Below, piece after piece: positions 40,601 to 56,900 of a stretch of DNA of 64,000 nucleotides; position 1 is the first letter of the stretch; the number at the start of each line of letters is the position of its first letter. Location of the stretch: contig CM022302.1 in assembly GCA_011799875.1 (NCBI GenBank), forward strand, positions 52,930,456 to 52,994,455, given 5' to 3'. Source of the DNA: Thinopyrum elongatum (lineage: Eukaryota; Streptophyta; Magnoliopsida; Poales; Poaceae). The translations under genes and the position numbers were made by a program. Under the pieces are notes generated by a model. That model saw only the letters and a list, made by a program, of their open reading frames with translations, was not told where the DNA came from and made no database searches.

Positions 40601-43600
40601 CCTTCAAATTTTTCTACATTTAACGTGCACTAATACAACTCGCATGTGAAATATTGGAAAATTTCAAGGGTCATTTGACCTTTTAAAAACATTTAAGTGA
40701 TTTTCTAGCCATTTAATGACTGTAATTCAAATATGAACTATATCTACATGCAACGGATAACCATAACGGTTTGAAAAATCATATTTGTGTACTTGTGTGT
40801 GAGTTAATTCCATGTGCAGTAAATTATAAGGAATTTTGAAACATATTGGTCTCACGGCATGGACACATGCATGGAGTGCCATGACATTTTAATTCTAAAA
40901 AAATAAAATATGATCAGAAAAACATGAAACCTTGCTTGATGTAATGTCATGCCACTAAGATGATGTGGTAAAAAAATTGGCCTGTTTGACGAAAGTTTGG
41001 ACACACACCCCTCACAAACCGGAGCAACTCACTAGAAGGCTCGTGGTTTTAAGAGGGAACAATGCATGTTTGATGACGAACGGGATATAGCTTCCTTTTA
41101 CGACCTTCAATTTTTTTTATGTTTAACGTGCACTAATACAACTATCATGTCAAAATTTGGAAAATTCTAGGGGTCATTTGATCTTTTAAAGACATTTAAG
41201 TGATTTTCTAGCCATTTAATGATCGTAATTCAAATTGGAACTACATCTACATGCAACGGCTAACCAGAACGGTTTAAAAAAATCATATTTGTGTACTTGT
41301 GTGCGAGTTAATTCCATATGCAGTAAATTAGAAGGAATTTTCAAACATATTGGGGTCACGGCATGGACACATGCATGGAGTGCCATGGCATTTTAATTCC
41401 AAAAAATTAAAATATGATCAGAAAAACATGAAATCTTGCTTGATGTAATGTCATGCCACTAAGATGATGTGGTAAAAAAATTGGCCTATTTGACGAAAGT
41501 TTGGACACACACCCCTCACAAACCGGAGCAACTCACTAGAAGGCTCGTGGTTTTAAGAGGGAACAATGCATGTTTGATGACGAACGGGATATAGCTTCCT
41601 TTTACGACCTTCAATTTTTTTTATGTTTAACGTGCACAAATACAACTGTCATGTCAAAATTTGGAAAATTTTGGGGGTCATTTGATCTTTTAAAGACATT
41701 TAAGTGATTTTCTAGGCATTTAATGATCGTAATTCAAATTTGAACTACATCTACATGCAACGGCTAACCATAACGGTTTAAAAAATCATATTTGTGTACT
41801 TGTGTGCTAGTTAATTCCATATGCAGTAAATTAGAAGGAATTTTCAAACATATTGGGGTCACGGCATGGACACATGCATGGAGTGCCATGGCATTTTAAT
41901 TCCAAAAAATTAAAAAATGATCAGAAAAATATGAAATCTTGCTTGATGTAATGTCATGCCACCAAGATGATGTGGTAAAAAAATTGGCTTGTTTGACGAA
42001 AGTTTGGACACACACCGCTCACAAATCGGAGCAACAAGGCTCGTGGTTCCAAGAGGGAACAATGTATGTTTGATGACGAACGGGAGATAGATTCCCCTTA
42101 CGGCCTTCAAATTTTTTCTACATTTAACGTGCACTAAAACAACTGTCATGTGAAAATTTAGAAAATTTCAGGGGTCATTTGACCTTTTAAAGACATTTAA
42201 GTGATTTTGTAGCCATTTAATGACCGTAATTCAAATTTGAACTACATGTACATGCAACAGCTAACCATAACGGTTTGAAAAATCATATTTGTGTACTTGT
42301 GTGCGAGTTAATTCCATGTGCAGTAAGTTGGAAGGAATTTTCAAACATAATGGTCTCACGGCATGGACACATGCATGGAGTGCTATGGCATTTCAATTCC
42401 AAAAAATTAAAAAATGATCAGAAAAACATGAAACCTTGCTTGATGTAATGTCATGCCACCAAGATGAAGTGGTAAAAAAATTGGCCTATTTGACGAAAGT
42501 TTGGACACACACCCCTCACAAATCGGAGCAACTCACTAGAAGGCTCGTGGTTCTGAGAGGGAACAATGCATGTTTGATTACGAACGGGAGATAACTTCCT
42601 CTTACGGCCTTTAAATTTTTCTACATTTAAGGTGCAGTAATACAACTATCATGTGAAAATTTGGAAAATTTCAGGGGTCATTTGACCTTTTAAAGACATT
42701 TAAGTGATTTTCTAGCCGCTTAATGACTGTAATTCAAATATTAACTATATCTACATGCAACGGATAACCATAACAGTTTGAAAAATCATATTTGTGTACT
42801 TGTGTGCGAGTTACTTCTATGTGCAGTAAATTATAAGGAATTTTCAAACATATTGGTCTCACGGCATGGACACATGCATGGATTGCCATGGCATTTTAAT
42901 TCTAAAAAATAAAATATGATCAGAAAAACATGAAACTTTGCCTGATGTAATGTCATGCCACTAAGATGATGTGGTAAAAAAATTGGCCTGTTTGACGAAA
43001 GTTTGGACACACACCCCTCACAAACCGGAGCAACTCACTAGAAGGCTCGTGGTTTTAAGAGGGAACAATGCATGTTTGATGACGAACAGGATATAGCTTC
43101 CTTTTACGACCTTCAATTTTTTTTACGTTTAACATGCACTAATACAACTTTCATGTCAAAATTTGGAAAATTCTAGGGGTCATTTGATCTTTTAAAGACA
43201 TTTAAGTGATTTTCTAGCCATTTAATGACCGTAATTCAAATATGAACTACATCTACATGCAACGGCTAACCATAACGGTTTAAAAAAATCATATTTGTGT
43301 ACTTGTGTGCGAGTTAATTCCATATGCAGTAAATTAGAAGGAATTTTCAAACATATTGGGGTCACGGCATGGACACATGCGTGGAGTGCCATGGCATTTT
43401 AATTCCAAAAAATTAAGAAATGATCAGAAAAATATGAAATCTTGCTTGATGTAATGTCATGCCACCAAGATGATGTGGTAAAAAAATTGACTTGTTTGAC
43501 GAAAGTTTGGACACACACCCCTCACAAACCGGAGCAACTCACTAGAAGGCTCGTGGTTTTAAGAGGGAACAATGCATGTTTGATGATGAACGGGATATAG

Positions 43601-46600
43601 CTTCCTTTTACGACCTTCAATTTTTTTTATGTTTAACGTGCACTAATACAACTGTCATGTCAAAATTTGGAAAATTCTAGGGGTCATTTGATCTTTTAAA
43701 GACATTTAAGTGATATTCTAGCCATTTAATGATCGTAATTCAAATTTGAACTACATCTACATGCAACGGCTAACCATAACGGTTTAAAAAATCATATTTG
43801 TGTACTTGTGTGCGAGTTAATTCCATATGCAGTAAATTAGAAGGAATTTTCAAACATATTGGGATCACGGCATGGACACATGCATGGAGTGCCATGGCAT
43901 TTTAATTCCAAAAACTTAAAAAATGATCAGAAAAATATGAAATCTCGCTTGATGTAATGTCATGCCACCAAGATGATGTGGTAAAAAAATTGGCTTGTTT
44001 GACGAAAGTTTGGACACACACCCCTCACAAACCGGAGCAACAAGGCTCGTGGTTCCAAGAGGGAACAATGTATGTTTGATGACGAACAGGAGATAGATTC
44101 CCCTTACGTTCTTCAAATTTTTTCTACATTTAACGTGCACTAAAACAACAGTCATGTGAAAATTTGGAAAATTTCAGGGGTCATTTGACCTTTTAAAGAC
44201 ATTTAAGTGATTTTGTAGCCATTTAATGACCGTAATTCAAATTTGAACTACATGTACATGCAACAGCTAACCATAACGGTTTGAAAAATCATATTTGTGT
44301 ACTTGTGTGCGAGTTAATTCCATGTGCAGTAAGTTGGAAGGAATTTTCAAACATAATGGTCTCACTGCATGGACACATGCATGGAGTGCTATGGCATTTC
44401 AATTCCAAAAAATTAAAAAATGATCAGAAAAACATGAAACCTTGCTTGATGTAATATTATGCCACCAAGATGATGTGGTAAAAAAATTGGCCTGTTTAAC
44501 GAAAGTTTGGACACACACCCCTCACAAACCGGAGCAACTCACTAGAAGGCTCGTGGTTCCGAGAGGGAACAATGCATGTTTGATGACGAACAGGAGATAA
44601 CTTCCTCTTACGGCCTTCAATTTTTTCTACATTTAACATGCACTAATACAACTGTCAAGTGAAAATTTGGAAAATTTCAGGGGTCATTTGACCTTTTAAA
44701 GACATTTATGTGATTTTCTAGCCATTTAATGACCGTAATTCAAATATGAACTATATCTACATGCAACGGATAGCCATAACGGTTTGAAAAATCATATTTG
44801 TGTAGTTGTGTGGGAATTAATTCCATGTGCAGTAAATTATAAGGAATTTTCAAACATATTGGTCTCACGGCATGGACACATGCATGGAGTGCTATGGCAT
44901 TTCAATTCCAAAAAATTAAAAAATGATCAGAAAAACATGAAACCTTGCTTGATGTAATGTCATGCCACCAAGATGATGTGGTAAAAAAATTGGCCTGTTT
45001 GACGAAAGTTTGGACACACACCCCTCACAAACCGGAGCAACTCACTAGAAGGCTCGTGGTTCCGAGAGGGAACAATGCATGTTTGATGACGAACGGGAGA
45101 TAACTTCCTCTTACGGCCTTTAAATTTTTCTACATTTAACGTGCACTAATACAACTCTCATGTGAAAAATTGGAAAATTTCAGGGGTCATTTGACCTTTT
45201 AAAAACATTTAAGTGATTTTCTAGCCATTTAATGACTGTAATTCAAATATGAACTATATCTACATGCAACGGATAACCATAATGGTTTGAAAAATCATAT
45301 TTGTGTACTCGTGTGCGAGTTAATTCCATGTGCAGTAAATTATAAGGAATTTTCAAACATATTGGTCTCACGGCATGGACACATGCATGGAGTGCCATGG
45401 CATTTTAATTCTAAAAAATTAAAATATGATCAGAAAAACATGAAACCTTGCTTGATGTAATGTCATGCCACTAAGATGATGTGGTAAAAAAATTGGCCTG
45501 TTTGACTAAAGTTTGGACACACACCCCTCACAAACCGGAGCAACTCACTAGAAGGCTCGTGGTTTTAAGAGGGAACAATGCATGTTTGATGACGAACGGG
45601 ATATAGCTTCCTTTTACGACCTTCAATTTTTTTATGTTTAATGTGCACTAATACAACTGTCATGTCAAAATTTGGAAAATTCTAGGGGTCATTTGATCTT
45701 TTAAAGACATTTAATTTATTTTCTAGCCATTTGATGATCGTAATTCAAATTTGAACTACATCTACATGCAATGGCTAACCATAACGGTTTAAAAAATCAT
45801 ATTTGTGTACTTGTGTGCGAGTTAATTCCATATGCAGTAAATTAGAAGGAATTTTCAAACATATTGGGGTCACGGCATGGACACATGCATGGAGTGCCAT
45901 GGCATTTTAATTCCATAAAATTAAAATATGATCAGAAAAACATGAAATCTTGCTTGATGTAATGTCATGCCACTAAGATGATGTGGTTAAAAAATTGGCC
46001 TGTTTGACGAAAGTTTGGACACACACCCCTCACAAACCGGAGCAACTCACTAGAAGGCTCGTGGTTTTAAGAGGGAACAATGCATGTTTGATGACGAACG
46101 GGATATAGCTTCCTTTTATGACCTTCAATTTTTTTTATGTTTAACGTGCACTAATACAACTGTCATGTCAAAATTTGGAAAATTCTGGGGGTCATTTGAT
46201 CTTTTAAAGACATTTAAGTGATTTTCTAGGCATTTAATGATCGTAATTCAAATTTGAACTACATCTACATGCAACGGCTAACCATAACGGTTTAAAAAAT
46301 CATATTTGTGTACTTGTGTGCGAGTTAATTCCATATGCAGTAAATTAGAAGGAATTTTCAAACATATTGGGGTCACGGCATGGACACATGCATGGAGTGC
46401 CAAGGCATTTTAATTCCAAAAAATTAAAAAATGATCAGAAAAATATGAAATCTTGCTTGATGTAATGTCATGCCACCAAGATGATGTTGTAAAAAAATTG
46501 GCTTGTTTGACGAAAGTTTGGACACACACCCCTCACAAACCGGAGCAACTCACTAGAAGGCTCGTGGTTTTAAGAGGGAACAATGCATGTTTGATGACGA

Positions 46601-49600
46601 ACGGGATATAGCCTCCTTTTACGACCTTCAATTTTTTTTATGTTTAACGTGCACTAATACAACTGTCATGTCAAAATTTTGAAAATCTAGGGGTCATTTG
46701 ATCTTTTAAAGACATTTAAGTGATTTTCTAGCCATTTAATGATCGTAATTCAAATTTAAACTACATCTACATGCAACGGCTAACCATAACGGTTTAAAAA
46801 ATCATATTTGTGTACTTGTGTGCGAGTTAATTCCATATGCAGTAAATTAGAAGGAATTTTCAAACATATTGGGGTCACGGCATGGACACATGCATGGAGT
46901 GCCATGGCATTTTAATTCCAAAAAATTAAAAAATGATCAGAAAAATATGAAATCTTGCTTGATGTAATGTCATGCCACCAAGATGATGTGGTAAAAAAAT
47001 TGGCTTGTTTGACGAAAGTTTGGACACACCCCTCACAAACCGGAGCAACAAGGCTCGTGGTTCCAAGAGGGAACAATGTATGTTCGATGACGAACGGGAG
47101 ATAGATTCCCCTTACGGCCTTCAAATTTTTTCTACATTTAACGTGCACTAATACAACTGTCATGTGAAAATTTGGAAAATTTCAGGGGTCATTTGACCTT
47201 TTAAAGACATTTAAGTGATTTTCTAGCCATTTAATGACCGTAATTCAAATTTGAACTAATTGTACATGCAACAGCTAACCATAACGGTTTGAAAAATCAT
47301 ATTTGTGTACTTGTGTGCGAGTTAATTCCATGTGCAGTAAGTTAGAAGGAATTTTCAAACATAATGGTCTCACGGCAAGGACACATGCATGGAGTGCTAT
47401 GGCATTTCAATTCCAAAAAATTAAAAAATGATCCGAAAAACATGAAACCTTGCTTGATGTAATGTCATGCCACCAAGATGATGTGGTAAAAAAATTGGCC
47501 TGTTTGACGAAAGTTTGGACACACACCCCACACAAACCGGAGTAACTCACTAGAAGGCTCGTGGTTCCGAGAGGGAACAATGCATGTTTGATGACGAACG
47601 GGAGATAACTTCCTCTTACGGCCTTCAATTTTTTCTACATTTAACATGCACTAATACAACTGTCATGTGAAAATTTGGAAAATTTCAGGGGTCATTTGAC
47701 CTTTTACAGACATTTAAGTGATTTTCTAGCCATTTAATGACCGTAATTCAAATATGAACTATATCTACATGCAACGGATAACCATAACGGTTTGAAAAAT
47801 CATATTTGTGTACTTGTGTGCGAGTTAATTCCATGTGCAGTAAATTATAAGGAATTTTCAAACATATTGGTCTCATGGCATGGACACATGCATGGAGTGC
47901 CATGGCATTTTAATTACAAAAAATTTAAAAATGATCAGAAAAATATGAAATCTTGCTTGATGTATTGTCATGCCACTAAGATGATGTGGTAAAAAAATTG
48001 GCTTGTTTGACGAAAGTTTGGACACACACCCCTCACAAAGCAGAGCAACAAGGCTCGTGGTTCCAAGAGGGAACAATGCATGTTTGATGATGAACGGGAC
48101 ATAGCTTCCTTTTACGGCCTTCAATTTTTTTTACATTTAACGTGCACTAATACAACTGTCATGTGAAAATTTGGAAAATTCTAGGGGTCATTTGACCTTT
48201 TAAAGACATTTAAGTGATTTTCTAGCCATTTAATGATCGTAATTCAAATTTGAACTACATCTACATGCAACGGCTAACCATAACGGATTAAAAAAATCAT
48301 ATTTGTGTACTTGTGTGTGAGTTAATTCCATATGCAGTAAATTAGAAGGAACTTTTAAACATATTGGGATCACGGCATGGACACATAAATGGAGTGCCAT
48401 GGCATTTTAATTCCAAAAAATTAAAAAATCATCAGAAAAATATGAAATCATGCTTGATGTAATGTCATGCCACCAAGATGATGTGGTAAAAAAATTGGCT
48501 TGTTTGACGAAAGTTTTGACACACACCCCTCACAAACCGGAGCAACAAGGCTCGTGGTTCCAAGAGGGAACAATGTATGTTTGATGACGAACGGGAGATA
48601 GATTCCCCTTACGGCCTTCAAATTTTTTTCTACATTTAACGTGCACTAATACAACTGTCATGTAAAAATTTGGAAAATTTCAAGCGTCATTTGACTTTTT
48701 AAAGACATTTAAGTGATTTTCTAGCCATTTAATGACCGTAATTCAAATTTGAACTACATGTACATGCAATAGCTAACCATAACGGTTTGAAAAATCATAT
48801 TTGTGTACTTGTGTGCGAGTTAATTCCATGTGCAGTAAGTTGGAAGGAATTTCAAACATAATGGTCTCACGGCAAGGACACATGCATGGAGTGCTATGGC
48901 ATTTGAATTCCAAAAAAATAAAAAATGATCAGAAAAACATGAAACCTTGCTTGATGTAATGTCATGCCACCAAGATGATGTGGTAAAAAAATTGGCCTGT
49001 TTGTCGAAAGTTTGGACACACACCCCTCACAAACCGGAGCAACTCACTAGAAGGCTCGTGGTTCCGAGAGGGAACAATGCATGTTTGATGACGAACGGGA
49101 GATAACTTCCTCTTACGGCCTTCAATTTTTTCTACGTTTAACATACACTAATACAACTGTCATGTGAAAATTTGGAAAATTTCAGGGGTCATTTGACCTT
49201 TTAAAGACATTTATGTGATTTTCTAGCCATTTAATAACCGTAATTCAAATATGAACTATATCTGCATGCAACGGATAACCATAACGGTTTGAAAAATCAT
49301 ATTTGTGTACTTGTGTGTGAATTAATTCCATGTGCAGTAAATTATAAGGAATTTTCAAACATATTGGTCTCACGGCATGGACACATGCATGGAGTGCTAT
49401 GGCATTTCAATTCCAAAAAATTAAAAAATGATCAGAAAAACATGAAACCTTGCTTGATGTAATGTCATGCCACCAAGATGATGTGGTAAAAAAATTGGCC
49501 TGTTTGACGAAAGTTTGGACACACACCCCTCACAAATAGGAGCAACTCACTAGAAGGCTCGTGGTTCCGAGAGGGAACAATGCATGTTTGATGACGAACG

Positions 49601-50929
49601 GGAGATAACTTCCTCTTACGGCCTTTAAATTTTTCTACATTTAACGTGCACTAATACAACTCTCATGTAAAAAATTGGAAAATTTCAGGGGTCATTTGAC
49701 CTTTTAAAAACATTTAAGTGATTTTCTAGACATTTAATGACTGTAATTCAAATATGAACTATATCTACATGCAACGGATAACCATAACGGTTTGAAAAAT
49801 CATATTTGTGTATTTGTGTGCGAGTTAATTCCATGTGCAGTAAATTATTAGGAATTTTCAAACATATTGGTCTCACGGCATGGACACATGCATGGAGTGC
49901 CATGGCATTTTAATTCTAAAAAAATAAAATATGATCAGAAAAACATGAAACCTTGCTTGATGTAATGTCATGCCACTAAGATGATGTGGTAAAAAAATTG
50001 GCCTGTTTAACGAAAGTTTGGACACACACCCCTCACAAACTGGAGCAACTCACTAGAAGGCTCGTGGTTTTAAGAGGGAACAATGCATGTTTGATGACGA
50101 ACGGAATATAGCTTCCTTTTACGACCTTCAATTTTTTTTTATGTTTAACATGCACTAATACAACTGTCATATCAAAATTTGGAAAATTCTAGGGGTCATT
50201 TGATCTTTTAAAGACATTTAAGTGATTTTCTAGCCATTTAATGATCGTAATTCAAATTTGAACTACATCTACATGCAACGGCTAACCATAACGGTTTAAA
50301 AAATCATTTTTGTGTACTTGTGTGCAAGTTAATTCCATATGCAGTAAATTAGAAGGAATTTTCAAACATATTGGGGTCACGGCATGGACACATGCATGGA
50401 ATGCCATGGCATTTTAATTCCAAAAAATTAAGAAATGATCAGAAAAATATGAAATCTTGCTTGATGTAATGTCATGCCACCAAGATGATGTGGTAAAAAA
50501 ATTGGCTTGTTTGACGAAAGTTTGGACACACACCCCTCACAAACCGGAGCAACTCACTAGAAGGCTCGTGGTTTTAAGAGGGAACAATGCATGTTTGATG
50601 ATGAACGGGATATAGCTTCCTTTTACGACCTTCAATTTTTTTTATGTTTAACGTGCACTAATACAACTGTCATGTCAAAATTTGGAAAATTCTAGGGGTC
50701 ATTTGATCTTTTAAAGACATTTAAGTGATTTTCTAGCCATTTAATGATCGTAATTCAAATTTGAACTACATCTACATGCAACGGCTAACCATAACGGTTT
50801 AAAAAATCATATTTGTGTACTTGTGTGCGAGTTAATTCCATATGCAGTAAATTAGAAGGAATTTTCAAACATATTGGGATCACGGCATGGACACATGCAT
50901 GGAGTGCCATGGCATTTTAATTCCAAAAA

Positions 50930-53900
50930 ATTAAAAAATGATCAGAAAAATATGAGATCTTGCTTGATGTAATGTCATGCCACCAAGATGATGTGGTAAA
51001 AAAATTGGCTTGTTTGACGAAAGTTTGGACACACACCCCTCACAAACCGGAGCAACAAGGCTCGTGGTTCCAAGAGGGAACAATGTATGTTTGATGACGA
51101 ACAGGAGATAGATTCCCCTTACGGCCTTCAAATTTTTTCTACATTTAACGTGCACTAAAACAACTGTCATGTGAAAATTTGGAAAATTTCAGGGGTCATT
51201 TGACCTTTTAAAGACATTTAAGTGATTTTGTAGCCATTTAATGACCGTAATTCAAATTTGAACTACATGTACATGCAACAGCTAACCATAACGGTTTGAA
51301 AAATCATATTTGTGTACTTGTGTGCGAGTTAATTCCATGTGCAGTAAGTTGGAAGGAATTTTCAAACATAATGGTCTCACGGCATGGACACATGCATGGA
51401 GTGCTATGGCATTTCAATTCCAAAAAATTAAAAAATGATCAGAAAAACATGAAACCTTGCTTGATGTAATGTCATGCCACCAAGATGATGTGGTAAAAAA
51501 ATTGGCCTATTTGACGAAAGTTTGGACACACACCCCTCACAAACCGGAGCAACTCACTAGAAGGCTCGTGGTTCTGAGAGGGAACAATGCATGTTTGATT
51601 ACGAACGGGAGATAACTTCCTCTTACGGCCTTTAAATTTTTCTACATTTAAGGTGCAGTAATACAACTGTCATGTGAAAATTTGGAAAATTTCAGGGGTC
51701 ATTTGACCTTTTAAAGACATTTAAGTGATTTTCTAGCCATTTAATGACCGTAATTCAAATATTAACTATATCAACATGCAACGGATAACCATAACGGTTT
51801 GAAAAATCATATTTGTGTACTTGTGTGCGAGTTAATTCCATGTGCAGTAAATTATAAGGAATTTTCAAACATATTGGTCTCACGGCATGGACACATGCAT
51901 GGAGTGCCATGGCATTTTAATTCTAAAAAAATAAAATATGATCAGAAAAACATGAAACTTTGCTTGATGTAATGTCATGCCACTAAGTTGATGTGGTAAA
52001 AAAATTGGCCTGTTTGACGAAAGTTTGGACACACACCCCTCACAAACCGGAGCAACTCACTAGAAGGCTCGTGGTTTTAAGAGGGAACAATGCATGTTTG
52101 ATGACGAATAGGATATAGCTTCCTTTTACGACCTTCAATTTTTTTTACGTTTAACATGCACTAATACAACTTTCATGTCAAAATTTGGAAAATTCTAGGG
52201 GTCATTTGATCTTTTAAAGACATTTAAGTGATTTTCTAGCCATTTAATGATCGTAATTCAAATTTGAACTACATCTACATGCAACGGCTAACCATAACGG
52301 TTTAAAAAATCATATTTGTGTACTTGTGTGCGAGTTAATTCCATATGCAGTAAATTAGAAGGAATTTTCAAACATATTGGGATCACGGCATGGACACATG
52401 CATGGAGTGCCATGGCATTTTAATTCCAAAAAATTAAAAAATGATCAGAAAAATATGAGATCTTGCTTGATGTAATGTCATGCCACCAAGATGATGTGGT
52501 AAAAAAATTGGCTTGTTTGACGAAAGTTTGGACACACACTCCTCACAAACCGGAGCAACAAGGCTCGTGGTTCCAAGAGGGAACAATGTATGTTTGATGA
52601 CGAACAGGAGATAGATTCCCCTTACGGCCTTCAAATTTTTTCTACATTTAACGTGCACTAAAACAACTGTCATGTGAAAATTTGGAAAATTTCAGGGGTC
52701 ATTTGACCTTTTAAAGACATTTAAGTGATTTTGTAGCCATTTAATGACCGTAATTCAAATTTGAACTACATGTACATGCAACAGCTAACCATAACGGTTT
52801 GAAAAATCATATTTGTGTACTTGTGTGCGAGTTAATTCCATGTGCAGTAAGTTGGAAGGAATTTTCAAACATAATGGTCTCACGGCATGGACACATGCAT
52901 GGAGTGCTATGGCATTTCAATTCCAAAAAATTAAAAAATGATCAGAAAAACATGAAACCTTGCTTGATGTAATGTCATGCCACCAAGATGATGTGGTAAA
53001 AAAATTGGCCTATTTGACGAAAGTTTGGACACACACCCCTCACAAACCGGAGCAACTCACTAGAAGGCTCGTGGTTCTGAGAGGGAACAATGCATGTTTG
53101 ATTACGAACGGGAGATAACTTCCTCTTACGGCCTTTAAATTTTTCTACATTTAAGGTGCAGTAATACAACTGTCATGTGAAAATTTGGAAAATTTCAGGG
53201 GTCATTTGACCTTTTAAAGACATTTAAGTGATTTTCTAGCCATTTAATGACCGTAATTCAAATATTAACTATATCAACATGCAACGGATAACCATAACGG
53301 TTTGAAAAATCATATTTGTGTACTTGTGTGCGAGTTAATTCCATGTGCAGTAAATTATAAGGAATTTTCAAACATATTGGTCTCACGGCATGGACACATG
53401 CATGGAGTGCCATGGCATTTTAATTCTAAAAAAATAAAATATGATCAGAAAAACATGAAACTTTGCTTGATGTAATGTCATGCCACTAAGTTGATGTGGT
53501 AAAAAAATTGGCCTGTTTGACGAAAGTTTGGACACACACCCCTCACAAACCGGAGCAACTCACTAGAAGGCTCGTGGTTTTAAGAGGGAACAATGCATGT
53601 TTGATGACGAATAGGATATAGCTTCCTTTTACGACCTTCAATTTTTTTTACGTTTAACATGCACTAATACAACTTTCATGTCAAAATTTGGAAAATTCTA
53701 GGGGTCATTTGATCTTTTAAAGACATTTAAGTGATTTTCTAGCCATTTAATGACCGTAATTCAAATTTGAACTACATCTAGATGCAATGGCTAACCATAA
53801 CGGTTTAAAAAATCATATTTGTGTACTTGTGTGCGAGTTAATTCCATATGCAGTAAATTAGAAGGAATTTTCAAACATATTGGGGTCACGGCATGGACAC

Positions 53901-56900
53901 ATGCATGGAGTGCCACGGCATTTTAATTCCAAAAAATTAAAAAATGATCAGAAAAATATGAAATCTTGCTTGATGTAATGTCATGCCACCAAGATGATGT
54001 GGTAAAAAAATTGGCTTGTTTGACGAAAGTTTGGACACACACCCCTCACAAACCGGAGCAACAAGGCTCGTGGTTCCAAGTGGGAACTATGTATGTTTGA
54101 TGACGAACGGGAGATAGATTCCCCTTACGGCCTTCAAATTTTTTCTACATTTAACGTGCACTAAAACAACTGTCATGTGAAAATTTGGAAAATTTCAGGG
54201 GTCATTTGACCTTTTAAAGACATTTAAGTGATTTTGTAGCCATTTAATGACCGTAATTCAAATTTGAACTACATGTACATGCAATAGCTAACCATAACGG
54301 TTTGAAAAATCATATTTGTGTCCTTGTGTGCGAGTTAATTCCATGTGCAGTAAGTTGGAAGCAATTTTCAAATATAATGGTCTCACGGCATGGACACATG
54401 CATGGAGTGCTCTGGCATTTCAATTCCAAAAAATTAAAAAATGATCAGAAAAACATGAAACCTTGCTTGATGTAATGTCATGCCACCAAGATGATGTGGT
54501 AAAAAAATTGGCCTATTTGACGAAAGTTTGGACACACACCCCTCACAAACCGGAGCAACTCACTAGAAGGCTCGTGGTTCTGAGTGGGAACAATGCATGT
54601 TTGATTACGAACGGGAGATAACTTCCTCTTACGGCCTTTAAATTTTTCTACATTTAAGGTGCAGTAATACAACTGTCATGTGAAAATTTGGAAAATTTCA
54701 GGGGTCATTTGACCTTTTAAAGACATTTAAGTGATTTTCTAGCCATTTAATGACCGTAATTCAAATATTAACTATATCTACATGCAACGGATAACCATAA
54801 CGGTTTGAAAAATCATATTTGTGTACTTGTGTGCGAGTTAATTCCATGTGCAGTAAATTATAAGGAATTTTCAAACATATTGGTCTCACGGCATGGACAC
54901 ATGCTTGGAGTGCCATGGCACTTTAATTCTAAAAAAATAAAATATGATCAGAAAAACATGAAACTTTGCTTGATGTAATGTCATGCCACTAAGATGATGT
55001 GGTAAAAAAATTGGCCTGTTTGACGAAAGTTTGGACACACACCCCTCACAAACCGGAACAACTCACTAGAAGGCTCGTGGTTTTAAGAGGGAACAATGCA
55101 TGTTTGATGACGAATAGGATATAGCTTCCTTTTACGACCTTCAATTTTTTTTACGTTTAACGTGCACTAATACAACTTTCATGTCAAAATTTGGAAAATT
55201 CTAGGGGTCATTTGATCTTTTAAAGACATTTAAGTGATTTTGTAGCCATTTAATGATCGTAATTCAAATTTGAACTACATCTACATGCAACGGCTAACCA
55301 TAACGGTTTAAAAAATCATATTTGTGTACTTGTGTGCGAGTTAATTCCATATGCAGTAAATTAGAAGGAATTTTCAAACATATTGGGATCACGGCATGGA
55401 CACATGCATGGAGTGCCATGGCATTTTAATTCCAAAAAATTAAAAAATGATCAGAAAAATATGAGATCTTGCTTGATGTAATGTCATGCCACCAAGATGA
55501 TGTGGTAAAAAAATTGGCTTGTTTGACGAAAGTTTGGACACACACCCCTCACAAACCGGAGCAACAAGGCTCGTGGTTCCAAGAGGGAACAATGTATGTT
55601 TGATGACGAACAGGAGATAGATTCCCCTTACGGCCTTCAAATTTTTTCTACATTTAACGTGCACTAAAACAACTGTCATGTGAAAATTTGGAAAATTTCA
55701 GGGGTCATTTGACCTTTTAAAGACATTTAAGTGATTTTGTAGCCATTTAATGACCGTAATTCAAATTTGAACTACATGTACATGCAACAGCTAACCATAA
55801 CGGTTTGAAAAATCATATTTGTGTACTTGTGTGCGAGTTAATTCCATGTGCAGTAAGTTGGAAGGAATTTTCAAACATAATGGTCTCACGGCATGGACAC
55901 ATGCATGGAGTGCTATGGCATTTCAATTCCAAAAAATTAAAAAATGATCAGAAAAACATGAAACCTTGCTTGACGTAATGTCATGCCACCAAGATGATGT
56001 GGTAAAAAAATTGGCCTATTTGACGAAAGTTTGGACACACACCCCTCACAAACCGGAGCAACTCACTAGAAGGCTCGTGGTTCTGAGAGGGAACAATGCA
56101 TGTTTGATTACGAACGGGAGATAACTTCCTCTTACGGCCTTTAAATTTTTCTACATTTAAGGTGCAGTAATACAACTGTCATGTGAAAATTTGGAAAATT
56201 TCAGGGGTCATTTGACCTTTTAAAGACATTTAAGTGATTTTCTAGCCATTTAATGACCGTAATTCAAATATTAACTATATCAACATGCAACGGATAACCA
56301 TAACGGTTTGAAAAATCATATTTGTGTACTTGTGTGCGAGTTAATTCCATGTGCAGTAAATTATAAGGAATTTTCAAACATATTGGTCTCACGGCATGGA
56401 CACATGCATGGAGTGCCATGGCATTTTAATTCTAAAAATAAAATATGATCAGAAAAACATGAAACTTTGCTTGATGTAATGTCATGCCACTAAGTTGATG
56501 TGGTAAAAAAATTGGCCTGTTTGACGAAAGTTTGGACACACACCCCTCACAAACCGGAGCAACTCACTAGAAGGCTCGTGGTTTTAAGAGGGAACAATGC
56601 ATGTTTGATGACGAATAGGATATAGCTTCCTTTTACGACCTTCAATTTTTTTTACGTTTAACATGCACTAATACAACTTTCATGTCAAAATTTGGAAAAT
56701 TCTAGGGGTCATTTGATCTTTTAAAGACATTTAAGTGATTTTCTAGCCATTTAATGACCGTAATTCAAATTTGAACTACATCTAGATGCAATGGCTAACC
56801 ATAACGGTTTAAAAAATCATATTTGTGTACTTGTGTGCGAGTTAATTCCATATGCAGTAAATTAGAAGGAATTTTCAAACATATTGGGGTCACGGCATGG